Shown here: piece by piece, positions 24,568 through 32,591 of the stretch
Layout: each line of letters starts with the position of its first letter
Numbering within the stretch: the stretch's first letter is position 1
DNA from: Sphingomonas psychrolutea
GTDB taxonomy: Bacteria > Pseudomonadota > Alphaproteobacteria > Sphingomonadales > Sphingomonadaceae
Length of the DNA stretch: 64,000 nucleotides
Assembly (NCBI RefSeq): GCF_014636175.1
Contig: NZ_BMDW01000001.1
Coordinates: forward strand, 1 to 64,000
Reading direction: 5' to 3'
Notes under the pieces: generated by a model
The model's database searches: none
The model's input: the letters and a program-made list of their open reading frames with translations, nothing else
Told to the model about the DNA's origin: nothing
Made by a program: the position numbers and the translations under genes

Positions 24568-25898
24568 CGACGATATTGCCGCTGTCGGGCTGGGGCCGAT
24601 ACCCGATCGTCGATTGCCCGGTGAATTTCCCGGGAAGCCCGGATGCCGCGCGCGCGCTGGTCGCGCAGCTGCCCGATTCGATCGCGCGCGGCAACGGGCG
24701 CTCGTACGGCGATGCGAGCCTGAATTGCGCGGCGACACTGGACTTAAAGCGGCTCGATCGCATGCTCGCGTTCGATCCGGAAAGCGGGACGATGACGTGC
24801 GAGGGCGGCGTGATGCTGTCCGATCTGATCGACGCGATGTTGCCGCGCGGCTGGTTTCCACCCGTCACGCCGGGAACCAAGTTCGTGACGATCGGCGGGA
24901 TGATCGCCAGCGACGTCCACGGCAAGAACCACCACGGATCGGGGTCGTTCTGCGACAGTGTCGCATGGTTGGACCTCGACACCGGGGAGGGACGCGCACG
25001 CCGCTGTTCGGCGACCGAGAATACCGATTTATTCGCTGCAACCTGTGGCGGGATGGGGTTGACCGGAATCATCGTACGCGCGGCATTCCGGATGCTGCGG
25101 GTCGAGACCAGCATGGTGCGTCAAAAGACGATCCATGCCCCCGATCTCGCGGCTGCGATGGCGCTGTTCGAGCAGACGAGCGACTGGACCTATGCCGTCG
25201 CCTGGATCGACTGTCTGGCGAGAGGATCTGCGCTCGGGCGCTCGGTGCTGTTGCTCGGTGAGCATGCGACACTGGCAGAACTCGATCCGGAGCGACGCAG
25301 CACGCCGCTCCATCGTCCGAAGCGACGGGTCAAACGAGTCCCCGTCGATTTTCCGGGCTTCGCTTTGAGCCGCCCGATCGTAAAGCTGTTCAATCGCTCT
25401 TACTATGCGGCACAGCGCGCGGGCGAGCGGCTGGTCGACCTCGACCCCTATTTCTATCCGCTCGATGCGCTGCTCGACTGGAACCGGATCTATGGACGTG
25501 GCGGGTTCGTGCAATATCAGTGCGTCTTGCCGCTGGCGACGAGCGCGGTAGGCATCCGGGCCTTGCTCGAAGAAGTCTCTGCGGCTGGCAATGCCTCCTT
25601 CCTCGCCGTGCTCAAACGGATGGGTCCGCAATCCTTCGGCATTCTGAGCTTTCCGCTTGAAGGCTATACGCTCGCACTCGATTTCCCTGCGACCCCAGCA
25701 AGCCTGGCGCTGGTCGAGCGACTGGATGCAATCACCGCCGCACATGGCGGCCGCGTCTATCTCGCCAAGGACGCCTGCATGACCGCCGAACGCTTTGCCG
25801 CAAGCTACCCGCGCGCACCGGACTTCCGTGCAGTGCTCGATCGGATCGGCACGCGGCGCGCCTTTTCTTCGTCTCTCTCACGCCGCCTGGAAATCTGA
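24564..25898 (+). CDS. DprE1-like polyprenyl-phospho-ribose 2'-oxidase
   Basis: This 444-aa FAD oxidase belongs to the vanillyl-alcohol-oxidase fold. It has GNGRSYGDASL for FAD, ASDVHGKNHHGSGSF (matching the mycobacterial DprE1 segment around His132), and VYLAKDAC with Lys402 at the position of DprE1 Lys418. DprE1 oxidises the 2'-OH of decaprenyl-phospho-ribose. At the site of the benzothiazinone-reactive Cys387 this protein has Ala371 (TLALDFPA). Start and stop overlap its neighbours (ATGA, TGATG). Confidence 0.88.
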   Translation: MTTILPLSGWGRYPIVDCPVNFPGSPDAARALVAQLPDSIARGNGRSYGDASLNCAATLDLKRLDRMLAFDPESGTMTCEGGVMLSDLIDAMLPRGWFPPVTPGTKFVTIGGMIASDVHGKNHHGSGSFCDSVAWLDLDTGEGRARRCSATENTDLFAATCGGMGLTGIIVRAAFRMLRVETSMVRQKTIHAPDLAAAMALFEQTSDWTYAVAWIDCLARGSALGRSVLLLGEHATLAELDPERRSTPLHRPKRRVKRVPVDFPGFALSRPIVKLFNRSYYAAQRAGERLVDLDPYFYPLDALLDWNRIYGRGGFVQYQCVLPLATSAVGIRALLEEVSAAGNASFLAVLKRMGPQSFGILSFPLEGYTLALDFPATPASLALVERLDAITAAHGGRVYLAKDACMTAERFAASYPRAPDFRAVLDRIGTRRAFSSSLSRRLEI

Positions 25899-26626
25899 TG
25901 ATCGCATTCCCCGTCCTCATCCTTGGTGCCCGGTCCGATATCGGGCGCGCCCTCGCGCGGGCGTATGCGGCGCGCGGCGCTACCGTAATCTTGGCCGGAC
26001 GCGGGGATCTGACGGACGATTGCAGCGACCTGATGCTGCGCACTGGTGGCAATGCCTCCACGGTCGCGTTTGATGTCACCGACGGCGCTCCGGACGCCTT
26101 TTTTCAATCGCTCGGTACGGTGCCGGGGACGATCGTTCTGGTCGCGGGCCTGCTCGGCGATCAAGCGAAGAGCGCCGCAGATGATGCGGCTGCAGCCTTG
26201 GTGATGGAGACCAACTACACCGGCGCGGCCCGCTATCTGCTTGCAGGCGCCCGCGTGATGCAGGGCACGGCAAACGCCTGCATCATCGGGATCAGCTCGG
26301 TCGCGGGCGACCGCGGGCGCGGATCGAACTACATCTATGGTTCGGCCAAAGCCGGCCTGACCGCGTTTCTCTCGGGCCTGCGCAACGCCCACGCCAAAAC
26401 CGGCCTGCACGTCATGACGGTCAAGCCCGGGTTCGTGCGGACCCAAATGACCGCCGGCATGAAGCTGGCGCCCCCGCTGACGGCAAGCCCCGAGCAGGTC
26501 GCCGATGCGATCCTGCGCGCGCACGAGAAACACCGGGACGTGCTCTATGTGCTCGGTCGCTGGCGCCTTGTCATGACGATCATCGCTGCTATCCCCGAGT
26601 CAATCTTCAAGAAGCTCTCGCTTTAG
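25898..26626 (+). CDS. DprE2-like ketoreductase
   Basis: This 242-aa short-chain dehydrogenase has [17 protein letters not shown] for NAD(P), [15 protein letters not shown] and the catalytic YGSAK motif. The [13 protein letters not shown] stretch is close to mycobacterial DprE2, which reduces the 2'-keto intermediate to polyprenyl-phospho-D-arabinofuranose. It is coupled to the DprE1-like gene by a one-base overlap, as expected for partners acting in sequence. Confidence 0.87.
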   Translation: MIAFPVLILGARSDIGRALARAYAARGATVILAGRGDLTDDCSDLMLRTGGNASTVAFDVTDGAPDAFFQSLGTVPGTIVLVAGLLGDQAKSAADDAAAALVMETNYTGAARYLLAGARVMQGTANACIIGISSVAGDRGRGSNYIYGSAKAGLTAFLSGLRNAHAKTGLHVMTVKPGFVRTQMTAGMKLAPPLTASPEQVADAILRAHEKHRDVLYVLGRWRLVMTIIAAIPESIFKKLSL

Positions 26627-26634
26627 GACACGGC

Positions 26635-27312
26635 GTGGAAGGCCTTTTGCAACCCATCGTCGATTTCATGCTGGCGAACGCAGCCTGGGCGGGGCCGGTC
26701 TTCGGTCTGTTCGCGTTCGGCGAATCGCTGGCCGTGGCGGGCGTCATCATTCCAGCAACGCCGGTCCTGTTCCTGGTCGGCACGTTGCTCGGGAGCGGAA
26801 AACTCGACCCGTGGTCAGTCATTCCCTGGGCAATCGCGGGGGCCATCGGCGGCTATTGGGCGTCGTGGTGGAGCGGGCGTCGGATGGGATCGGCCGTCTA
26901 TCGGCGGCGCATTTTTACCGGGCAACGCCGGACCATCGCCCGCGTCCGACTGTATTTTCGACGCTGGGGCGGGCCGTCGCTGATCTTTGGCCGATACGTG
27001 CTGGGACCGTTTCAGTCGATGATGCCGATGGTCGCCGGGGTTGCGAAAATGGATGCGCGGCGTTTTCACGCTTGGAATATCGTATCGGGCACGGCGTGGG
27101 TGGCTGTCGTGCTCGCCCCGGGATATTTTGCCGCAAAGGGCCTGACGGTGCTCGGATTTGGCGTTGCGCAGCAACACATGTTGACCGGTGTACTGCTCGG
27201 CGTCAGCGCGCTGCTGGCAATCGGCGCGGTCGTGCTGATGCTATATCGGCTGACCACTCTGCGCCGTCGTCCGATCGCAACGCCTTCGGCCCGCAAATCG
27301 CCCTTGGGATAG
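26635..27312 (+). CDS. DedA family membrane protein
   Basis: This 225-aa protein of the DedA/SNARE-associated family has about five membrane segments and the typical [22 protein letters not shown] and [17 protein letters not shown] segments. DedA proteins include transporters that return undecaprenyl phosphate to the inner leaflet. That would fit an operon that uses polyprenyl phosphate as a sugar carrier. It starts with GTG 8 bases after the DprE2-like gene and ends 5 bases before dut. Confidence 0.85.
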   Translation: MEGLLQPIVDFMLANAAWAGPVFGLFAFGESLAVAGVIIPATPVLFLVGTLLGSGKLDPWSVIPWAIAGAIGGYWASWWSGRRMGSAVYRRRIFTGQRRTIARVRLYFRRWGGPSLIFGRYVLGPFQSMMPMVAGVAKMDARRFHAWNIVSGTAWVAVVLAPGYFAAKGLTVLGFGVAQQHMLTGVLLGVSALLAIGAVVLMLYRLTTLRRRPIATPSARKSPLG

Positions 27313-27317
27313 CCCGG

Positions 27318-27764
27318 ATGACCGCACCGATCACAATCACACTGAAGCGCTTGCCCCACGGCGAAGGCCTGCCCCTGCCCGCTTACGCGACCGATGGTGC
27401 AGCCGGGATGGACGTCGTCGCCGCCGAAGCTGCGACGCTCGCCCCCGGCGCGCGAGCCGCGATCGCGACTGGGTTCGCGATCGCGATCCCGGCGGGCTAC
27501 GAAGTGCAGGTGCGCCCGCGCTCGGGCCTTGCGCTAAAGCACGGCATTACCTGCCTCAACACGCCCGGCACGATCGACAGCGATTATCGCGGGGAGGTGA
27601 AGGTGATCCTGATCAACCTTGGCGCGGACCCGTTCGAGATTGCTCGTGGCGACCGGATCGCCCAACTCGTTCCGACCCCGGTTCAACGCGCCGTGCTGGA
27701 CCTAGTCGCATCGCTCGACGATACCGAGCGTGGGGCCGGGGGGTTCGGATCGACAGGACGATGA
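27318..27764 (+). CDS. dut: Deoxyuridine 5'-triphosphate nucleotidohydrolase
   Basis: dUTPase hydrolyses dUTP to dUMP and keeps uracil out of DNA. The 148-aa trimeric-type enzyme has all five motifs: [36 protein letters not shown] and the C-terminal [11 protein letters not shown]. It starts at 27318; the open frame further upstream is a shadow of the DedA gene. In relatives dut follows coaB directly; here an operon lies between them. Confidence 0.96.
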   Translation: MTAPITITLKRLPHGEGLPLPAYATDGAAGMDVVAAEAATLAPGARAAIATGFAIAIPAGYEVQVRPRSGLALKHGITCLNTPGTIDSDYRGEVKVILINLGADPFEIARGDRIAQLVPTPVQRAVLDLVASLDDTERGAGGFGSTGR

Positions 27765-28141
27765 TCGCCTTTTTACTTCTTCAGACAGCGGAGCCGCCCG
27801 CGGTGCCGACCGATTGGGCGGCGCTTGCGCCAATCCCCTATACCAGCGCGCCGCAAATGACGCCGCACCTCACGGCTTTCGTCGGCAGTGAAATCGCGGC
27901 GGGGCGCTGTACGCTGCCGAGGCCTGCCGACGGGCATTATGTCGTGAAGGTCGATGTCGCGACGCTGATTGATGCCTCGGGCGTGATCCGTCAGACCGTG
28001 CCGCACGCCATCGCCTGCCCGACGGTCGAGCAATATGCAGCGGGCCTGGTCGCTGGCTTTGCGCGCGGCAATCTGACGGTGCGACCCGGTGCGAGCGATT
28101 CGTGGTACCGCGCGACGATCACCTTCGACTGGCACGGATGA
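27761..28141 (+). CDS. Small hypothetical protein, 126 aa
   Basis: I do not recognise the family. It has a short hydrophobic N terminus ([10 protein letters not shown]) that might be a weak signal peptide, and two Cys residues (GRCTLP, IACP). It overlaps dut by ATGA at its start and the MoeB-like gene by ATGA at its end, so it is co-translated with both. The coupling supports it as a real gene. Confidence 0.65.
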   Translation: MIAFLLLQTAEPPAVPTDWAALAPIPYTSAPQMTPHLTAFVGSEIAAGRCTLPRPADGHYVVKVDVATLIDASGVIRQTVPHAIACPTVEQYAAGLVAGFARGNLTVRPGASDSWYRATITFDWHG

Positions 28142-28905
28142 GCCTGTCCAACGCGGTTCTGAGCGACGGCGAACTCGACCGCTATGCCCGCCACATCGTG
28201 CTACGCGAAGTTGGCGGCGCGGGTCAGGTGAAGCTCCGCCGGGCGACCGTCGCGATCATCGGGGCGGGCGGGATCGGCTCCCCCGCGATCCAATATCTGG
28301 CGGCGGCGGGAATCGGGCGGCTAATCCTGATCGACGACGATACAGTCGATTTGTCGAACCTGCAGCGCCAGACGCTGTTTGGCGACGCGGATATCGGCGC
28401 CTCCAAGGTCACCGCAGCGACCGTCAGTGCGATCCGGATCAACCCGCATGTCACGTTGGATCTGCACGCCGAGCGCCTCACCGTAGACAATGCTGCCGAC
28501 CTGATCGCGGGAGCGGACGTTGTGCTCGATGGCACCGACAGTTTCGCGACGCGGCTCGCCGTCGCCGACTCGGCACATGCCTCGCGCATCCCGCTCGTCT
28601 CGGCGGCGGTCGGGCAATTCGAGGGCCAGCTCGGCGTGTTCCGCGGCTGGGAGGCGGACAAGCCATGCTATCGCTGCTTCGTCGGCAACGCCGCCGATGC
28701 GGCGGGCGACAGCTGCGCCGATCTCGGCGTGCTCGGCGCGATGACCGGGGTGCTGGGCAGCCTCGCCGCGCTGGAGGCGATGCGCTCGATCATCGGCTTT
28801 GGCGACGATAGCGCGGGCAAGCTGTTGCTGGTCGACGCGCTGGCGTTTCGGTTCCGGACGATCGCGCTGCCTAAGGATCCGGGCTGCGCGGGGTGCGGTC
28901 CTTAG
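28138..28905 (+). CDS. HesA/MoeB/ThiF family adenylyltransferase
   Basis: This 255-aa E1-like enzyme adenylates the C terminus of a ubiquitin-like sulfur carrier, as in molybdopterin or thiamine synthesis. It has LDRYARHIVLREVGGAGQVKL, the ATP loop IIGAGGIGSPAIQYLAAAGIG, LQRQTLFG and two CxxC pairs (PCYRCF, GCAGCG) for zinc. There is no rhodanese domain. The sulfur carrier is not nearby, so MoeB and ThiF roles cannot be separated. A minus-strand frame from the convergent glycosyltransferase runs over its 3' 585 bases. Confidence 0.88.
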   Translation: MSLSNAVLSDGELDRYARHIVLREVGGAGQVKLRRATVAIIGAGGIGSPAIQYLAAAGIGRLILIDDDTVDLSNLQRQTLFGDADIGASKVTAATVSAIRINPHVTLDLHAERLTVDNAADLIAGADVVLDGTDSFATRLAVADSAHASRIPLVSAAVGQFEGQLGVFRGWEADKPCYRCFVGNAADAAGDSCADLGVLGAMTGVLGSLAALEAMRSIIGFGDDSAGKLLLVDALAFRFRTIALPKDPGCAGCGP

Positions 28906-30600
28906 CAAGGTTTCCCGTTGCGCTGCCGTTTGAGGGTGCGGGGGTACCGCCACCTTCTGCTGAACCAGGATCGGTCGGCCCGCCCAGATCCAGGGGAGCC
29001 ATGCATCGACGGGGTATTGCGCGATGGTGCGAAAGCCCGGCCGCGCTCCCGGATCGATGACGTAATCGTCCGCCGCGAACCAGTCGACCATCCAATCCAG
29101 CCTGCCATGCTTGCCATACGAAACCGATCCGTTGATCACCCAGCCCGCATCAACATGATCGCGCGCGACGTGGCGCGTGAGGTCGGTGAACGCGGCCCAT
29201 TGCGCGCGCTTCATTGCCATCGAATCGTGAGTCGCCAGCACGGAGGCGATCACAAAAATCGCGGCCGTAACGAATCCGGCGGCTACGACGCTACGACGCT
29301 GGGACGCTTGCTCGCGAAACAGTTCAGCAAGCACCAGCAGTACGCACGGCACGATCGGGATCAGGTACCGATCCAGCTTCAACGGGGTGAACGGCAGCGG
29401 TGCGAGCAGACACAGCGCCATGACCAACGCGAAAATCGCGATGTCGAACCGGTCGGTCCGTTCGCGGCGATACCAGGTGAGCATGGCGGCTGCGACCGCG
29501 AAGTACAGCAGGATGGTCCCGAAGAGCGCGACCGCAACGAGTGGAATCGCCACCCAGGTCGGCATCGGCGAACCGGTAAAATCAGGAACGAACGCGCTGC
29601 GGAGCCCGACCGGCATGTGCAACTTCAATCCGACGATCACCAAAACCGCGATCATCGCGACACCCGCCACCGCCGAGATCAGCGCCTTGGCCGAGCGACG
29701 CCCCACACGGCGCAATACTGCCCCGGCTGCCAGGACGCTTAGTGGCAAGGCAAACAGGCCGAGGTCGAGCGAGAACATGACGAAGACCGCGAAGAGATCG
29801 CGCAGCGTGGCGAACGGATGCGCGAGCAAAGCCGCGGCCGAGGGGATTTGCCGACCAAACATCGCCGGAGCGATTCCGCTGGCGCGCAGCCAGGATTGGA
29901 ACGCCGCTTGACCCGCGAAGAAGGCGACGATCGGCAGAAGTGCGAGCGCGACCGTCCGGATCGTAAGGCGCTTGCGCACCAACGCTTCCCCGGCAAGCCC
30001 GACCGGGATGGAAAAGCCGACCTGCCGGATCAACAGCGCGCCGACCGCGACACCCCACCCGGCAATTTGGGTGCGATAGGACCCTGCCAGCATTCCGAGC
30101 GCCAGCAACCACATCGCGACGATCTGCAACGTGGTATAGGGCACGTCGGTCATGAAGCTGAACGAGAACAGCATCGACTGAGGATTGAAGAGCAACGCCA
30201 GTGTCGCCAGCAGCGCAGGCTCCGGCGCGCAGCGTGCGCTGCGCATCAAGTGATAGAAAGCGACGGCACCAACCCACGCCAGCACCAAAGTGGACATGCG
30301 CAACACAAAGTTCGACGGCCCGAAAATGGCACCGACGAACGCGCCCCAAAAAACCTGCGTGAACAGGTTGGTCGCGTTCCAATCGGAGAATTTGAGGTGT
30401 CCGCTCTCAAGCAGGGTCCGCACCGAGTGCGTGTAGGCCCAATCGTCGGCGACCGGATATTCGCCGCGCGGATCGATCAGGAGGATCGCCACCACCCACA
30501 GAATGGAGACGAGCGTGAGATAGGCGGCATCTTTCCCGAACCGCCCGATCAGCCCGGCCCCCACAGCGTTACGATTTTCCAAAATGTCCCCCGCCCCCAT
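28321..30600 (-). CDS. GT-C family membrane glycosyltransferase with antisense tail
   Basis: The first roughly 565 residues form a polytopic protein with about 11-12 membrane helices. An early loop reads YPVADDWAYTHSVRTLLESG, where the paired Asp match the catalytic site of GT-C enzymes that use polyprenyl-phosphate sugars (PMT/ArnT type). A soluble C-terminal part follows. The natural end should be near 28900, but no stop occurs there. The frame continues for about 195 codons through the antisense of the MoeB-like gene, giving a low-quality Arg/Asp-rich tail. The tail is probably due to a lost stop or small frameshift. It lies 24 bases downstream of the methyltransferase gene on the same strand. 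Confidence 0.7.
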   Translation of the reverse strand: MGAGDILENRNAVGAGLIGRFGKDAAYLTLVSILWVVAILLIDPRGEYPVADDWAYTHSVRTLLESGHLKFSDWNATNLFTQVFWGAFVGAIFGPSNFVLRMSTLVLAWVGAVAFYHLMRSARCAPEPALLATLALLFNPQSMLFSFSFMTDVPYTTLQIVAMWLLALGMLAGSYRTQIAGWGVAVGALLIRQVGFSIPVGLAGEALVRKRLTIRTVALALLPIVAFFAGQAAFQSWLRASGIAPAMFGRQIPSAAALLAHPFATLRDLFAVFVMFSLDLGLFALPLSVLAAGAVLRRVGRRSAKALISAVAGVAMIAVLVIVGLKLHMPVGLRSAFVPDFTGSPMPTWVAIPLVAVALFGTILLYFAVAAAMLTWYRRERTDRFDIAIFALVMALCLLAPLPFTPLKLDRYLIPIVPCVLLVLAELFREQASQRRSVVAAGFVTAAIFVIASVLATHDSMAMKRAQWAAFTDLTRHVARDHVDAGWVINGSVSYGKHGRLDWMVDWFAADDYVIDPGARPGFRTIAQYPVDAWLPWIWAGRPILVQQKVAVPPHPQTAAQRETLLRTAPRAARILRQRDRPEPKRQRVDQQQLARAIVAKADDRAHRLQRGEAAQHPGHRAEHAEIGAAVARRIGGVADEAAIAWLVRLPAAEHAELALELPDRRRDERDARGMCRVGDGEPRRETVGAIEHNVRSRDQVGSIVYGEALGVQIQRDMRVDPDRTDGRCGDLGGADIRVAKQRLALQVRQIDCIVVDQD

Positions 30601-30624
30601 CGCACACCGCCGTCCGATCGCGCA

Positions 30625-31389
30625 TCAGCGTGGCCGCTGCCAGACCAAAATCACGCTTTTGCCGAATAGCGAAGCAAGCAGCGGGTCGGCAATGCGCGAC
30701 AGCGGAACGAGATAGCTGTCCCACAGCGCGATCTGGGCGACGGTCGGCATACCCTGGCGCAAGGCGAGCTTATTCGCAACCGAGGCGAAGAAGCCGACGC
30801 TATCGCGGTAGAACGCCGCCACTTCGCGAAGCCCAGCCGGGGCCACCGCGCGCAGGCTGGCTTTGTTGTAGCGTCGAAAATGCCCGATCGCGCGATCGAA
30901 CTGGCTGTACAGAAATTCCCAAGCGGGAACGAGAACGACCAGATTGCCGCCGGGATTGAGATGCGCGGCAGCCAAGGCCAGTTCACTGCGATCATCCTCA
31001 ATATGTTCGACGACGTCGATATAGATGATCGTGTCGAACATCGCATCTGCGGCAAGATCGCCCAGCGTGCCCGCGACGACCCGCGCCACCCGCCCGCCAT
31101 TTTCGATTAGCATCGCTTCTAAGCTGCGTGCTTGGTCGAGATCGGGCTCGATACAGGTCCATTCGGTAATCGCAGGATTGGCGATCAGCGCTGCGGTCGT
31201 GGTGCCGATTCCGGCGCCCACCTCCGCCACCGCGCCGCGCAAATACGGTCGGAGCGTGTCGGCAAGATAGCGTTTCCAGTTGTGCGCATCTGCGAACAGC
31301 GCGAGTTCGTTACCGATATAGGCGATTTCGGTCACACTTGAGCTGGTTGACGAAGCGATGCGCTGATCCTCGGTTGGGCGCAGTACCAT
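30625..31389 (-). CDS. SAM-dependent methyltransferase
   Basis: This 254-aa class I methyltransferase has AVAEVGAGIGTTTAAL for SAM, CIEPD as the acidic strand end, and DTIIYIDVVEHIEDDRSELA. The target is unknown; its place between a GT2 and a GT-C gene suggests a surface glycan or lipid carrier. Its start at 31389 overlaps the GT2 stop by one base. The frame is open upstream only as shadow sequence. Confidence 0.82.
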   Translation of the reverse strand: MVLRPTEDQRIASSTSSSVTEIAYIGNELALFADAHNWKRYLADTLRPYLRGAVAEVGAGIGTTTAALIANPAITEWTCIEPDLDQARSLEAMLIENGGRVARVVAGTLGDLAADAMFDTIIYIDVVEHIEDDRSELALAAAHLNPGGNLVVLVPAWEFLYSQFDRAIGHFRRYNKASLRAVAPAGLREVAAFYRDSVGFFASVANKLALRQGMPTVAQIALWDSYLVPLSRIADPLLASLFGKSVILVWQRPR

Positions 31390-32498
31390 TACCGCTGCTC
31401 CGGCACCTCCGCCGCCTCCCGCTCGTAGATCGGGATAACGCTTTCGACCAAATTCAGGACGGTATCCTTCGGTACGATTTGTAACGCAGAGCGATTGTTC
31501 AGCAACATAAAGGCCATCAGGATCGGCGTTACAATCGCCTGGACACTGAGCAATGCGGCAAAGCCCAGCACGCTGGTCGCCCAGCCCGGCACGGTCACGA
31601 ACGTGAACAGGCGCATTGCGATGACGGTCAGCGACCCGATCAGGGACGCCCCCAGCAACAGGCCGCTCATCAGGATGATGCGCACGAAGATCGCTTCGGA
31701 AAAGACCGACATCGCGCCCAGCCCATGCGTAACGAGGCTGACGAAATTCATCGACGAGCGCCCGGCGTACCGCGTGCCCCGGATCGTCGGGATCGCCTCT
31801 AGCGGCATCTTCGCCTGGACCAGCGTCGCGGCGAAATGATTCCACACATTGCCGTTATGCGCGAGCCGCACGGCATAGCGCCGCGGCAAGACCGAGAAAT
31901 TGCCGAAGCGGATCGACTTGCCAGTGAGCATTTTGAAGGCCCGGACATAGAGCCAGTAGAACAGCTTGAACGAAACACCTTCGGAGCGTTTTTTGCGGAG
32001 CGCGACGAACACCTTGTCAGGCGCGTCTGCCGCCATGGTTACCAGCGTGCGCAAATCTTCGGGGCGATCTTCGCCGTCGGCATCCATGACCGCGATCCAA
32101 TCGGCCGATGGTCGTTCGGCGGCCAACACCAGCCCAACCGCAATCGCGCGCTGATGCCCCACATTCATGGAAAGGCGGACGATGTTTACCGCGGCGATCG
32201 GGCCATTCAACGCCAGCGGTTGGGCCAGCGTATCCGAACAATCGTCGATAGCATAAATGACGATATCGAAGGTTTCCCGGGGGAAAAGCGCCTGAATATC
32301 GAGCAAAAGGCGGTTGAAGGAGACCCAGTCGTTATACACCGGCAACACGATCGCAAATTGAACGCGTCCTCCTGCCCCGATGCTGGTCCCTTCAAACATT
32401 TTCGAACCTTCCAGCCGCAGCGTACGGATTTGCTGCAGTGCATTATCCCCGCGCATGGGTCGCAGCAAGGACATTGTCAGCGGTGGCGGATTGCGCAT
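31389..32498 (-). CDS. GT2 glycosyltransferase, polyprenyl-phosphate sugar synthase type
   Basis: This 369-aa protein has an N-terminal GT2 domain (FAIVLPVYNDWVSFNRLL, VMDADGEDRPEDL for the nucleotide-sugar metal) and two or three membrane helices near its end. The design matches enzymes such as DPM1/ArnC/GtrB that load a sugar onto polyprenyl phosphate. It probably makes the donor for the GT-C enzyme two genes downstream. The start is unsure because several Met lie before residue 45. It is divergent from wecB. Confidence 0.82.
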   Translation of the reverse strand: MRNPPPLTMSLLRPMRGDNALQQIRTLRLEGSKMFEGTSIGAGGRVQFAIVLPVYNDWVSFNRLLLDIQALFPRETFDIVIYAIDDCSDTLAQPLALNGPIAAVNIVRLSMNVGHQRAIAVGLVLAAERPSADWIAVMDADGEDRPEDLRTLVTMAADAPDKVFVALRKKRSEGVSFKLFYWLYVRAFKMLTGKSIRFGNFSVLPRRYAVRLAHNGNVWNHFAATLVQAKMPLEAIPTIRGTRYAGRSSMNFVSLVTHGLGAMSVFSEAIFVRIILMSGLLLGASLIGSLTVIAMRLFTFVTVPGWATSVLGFAALLSVQAIVTPILMAFMLLNNRSALQIVPKDTVLNLVESVIPIYEREAAEVPEQR

Positions 32499-32591
32499 TG
32501 TGCGTCTTATCCTTCCGAAATCGCGAATTTTTGGCCCCTTCCACCTGTCTCGGTTAGCGCGACCTTAAACCTCACTTGCTAGGGCAGAAGC

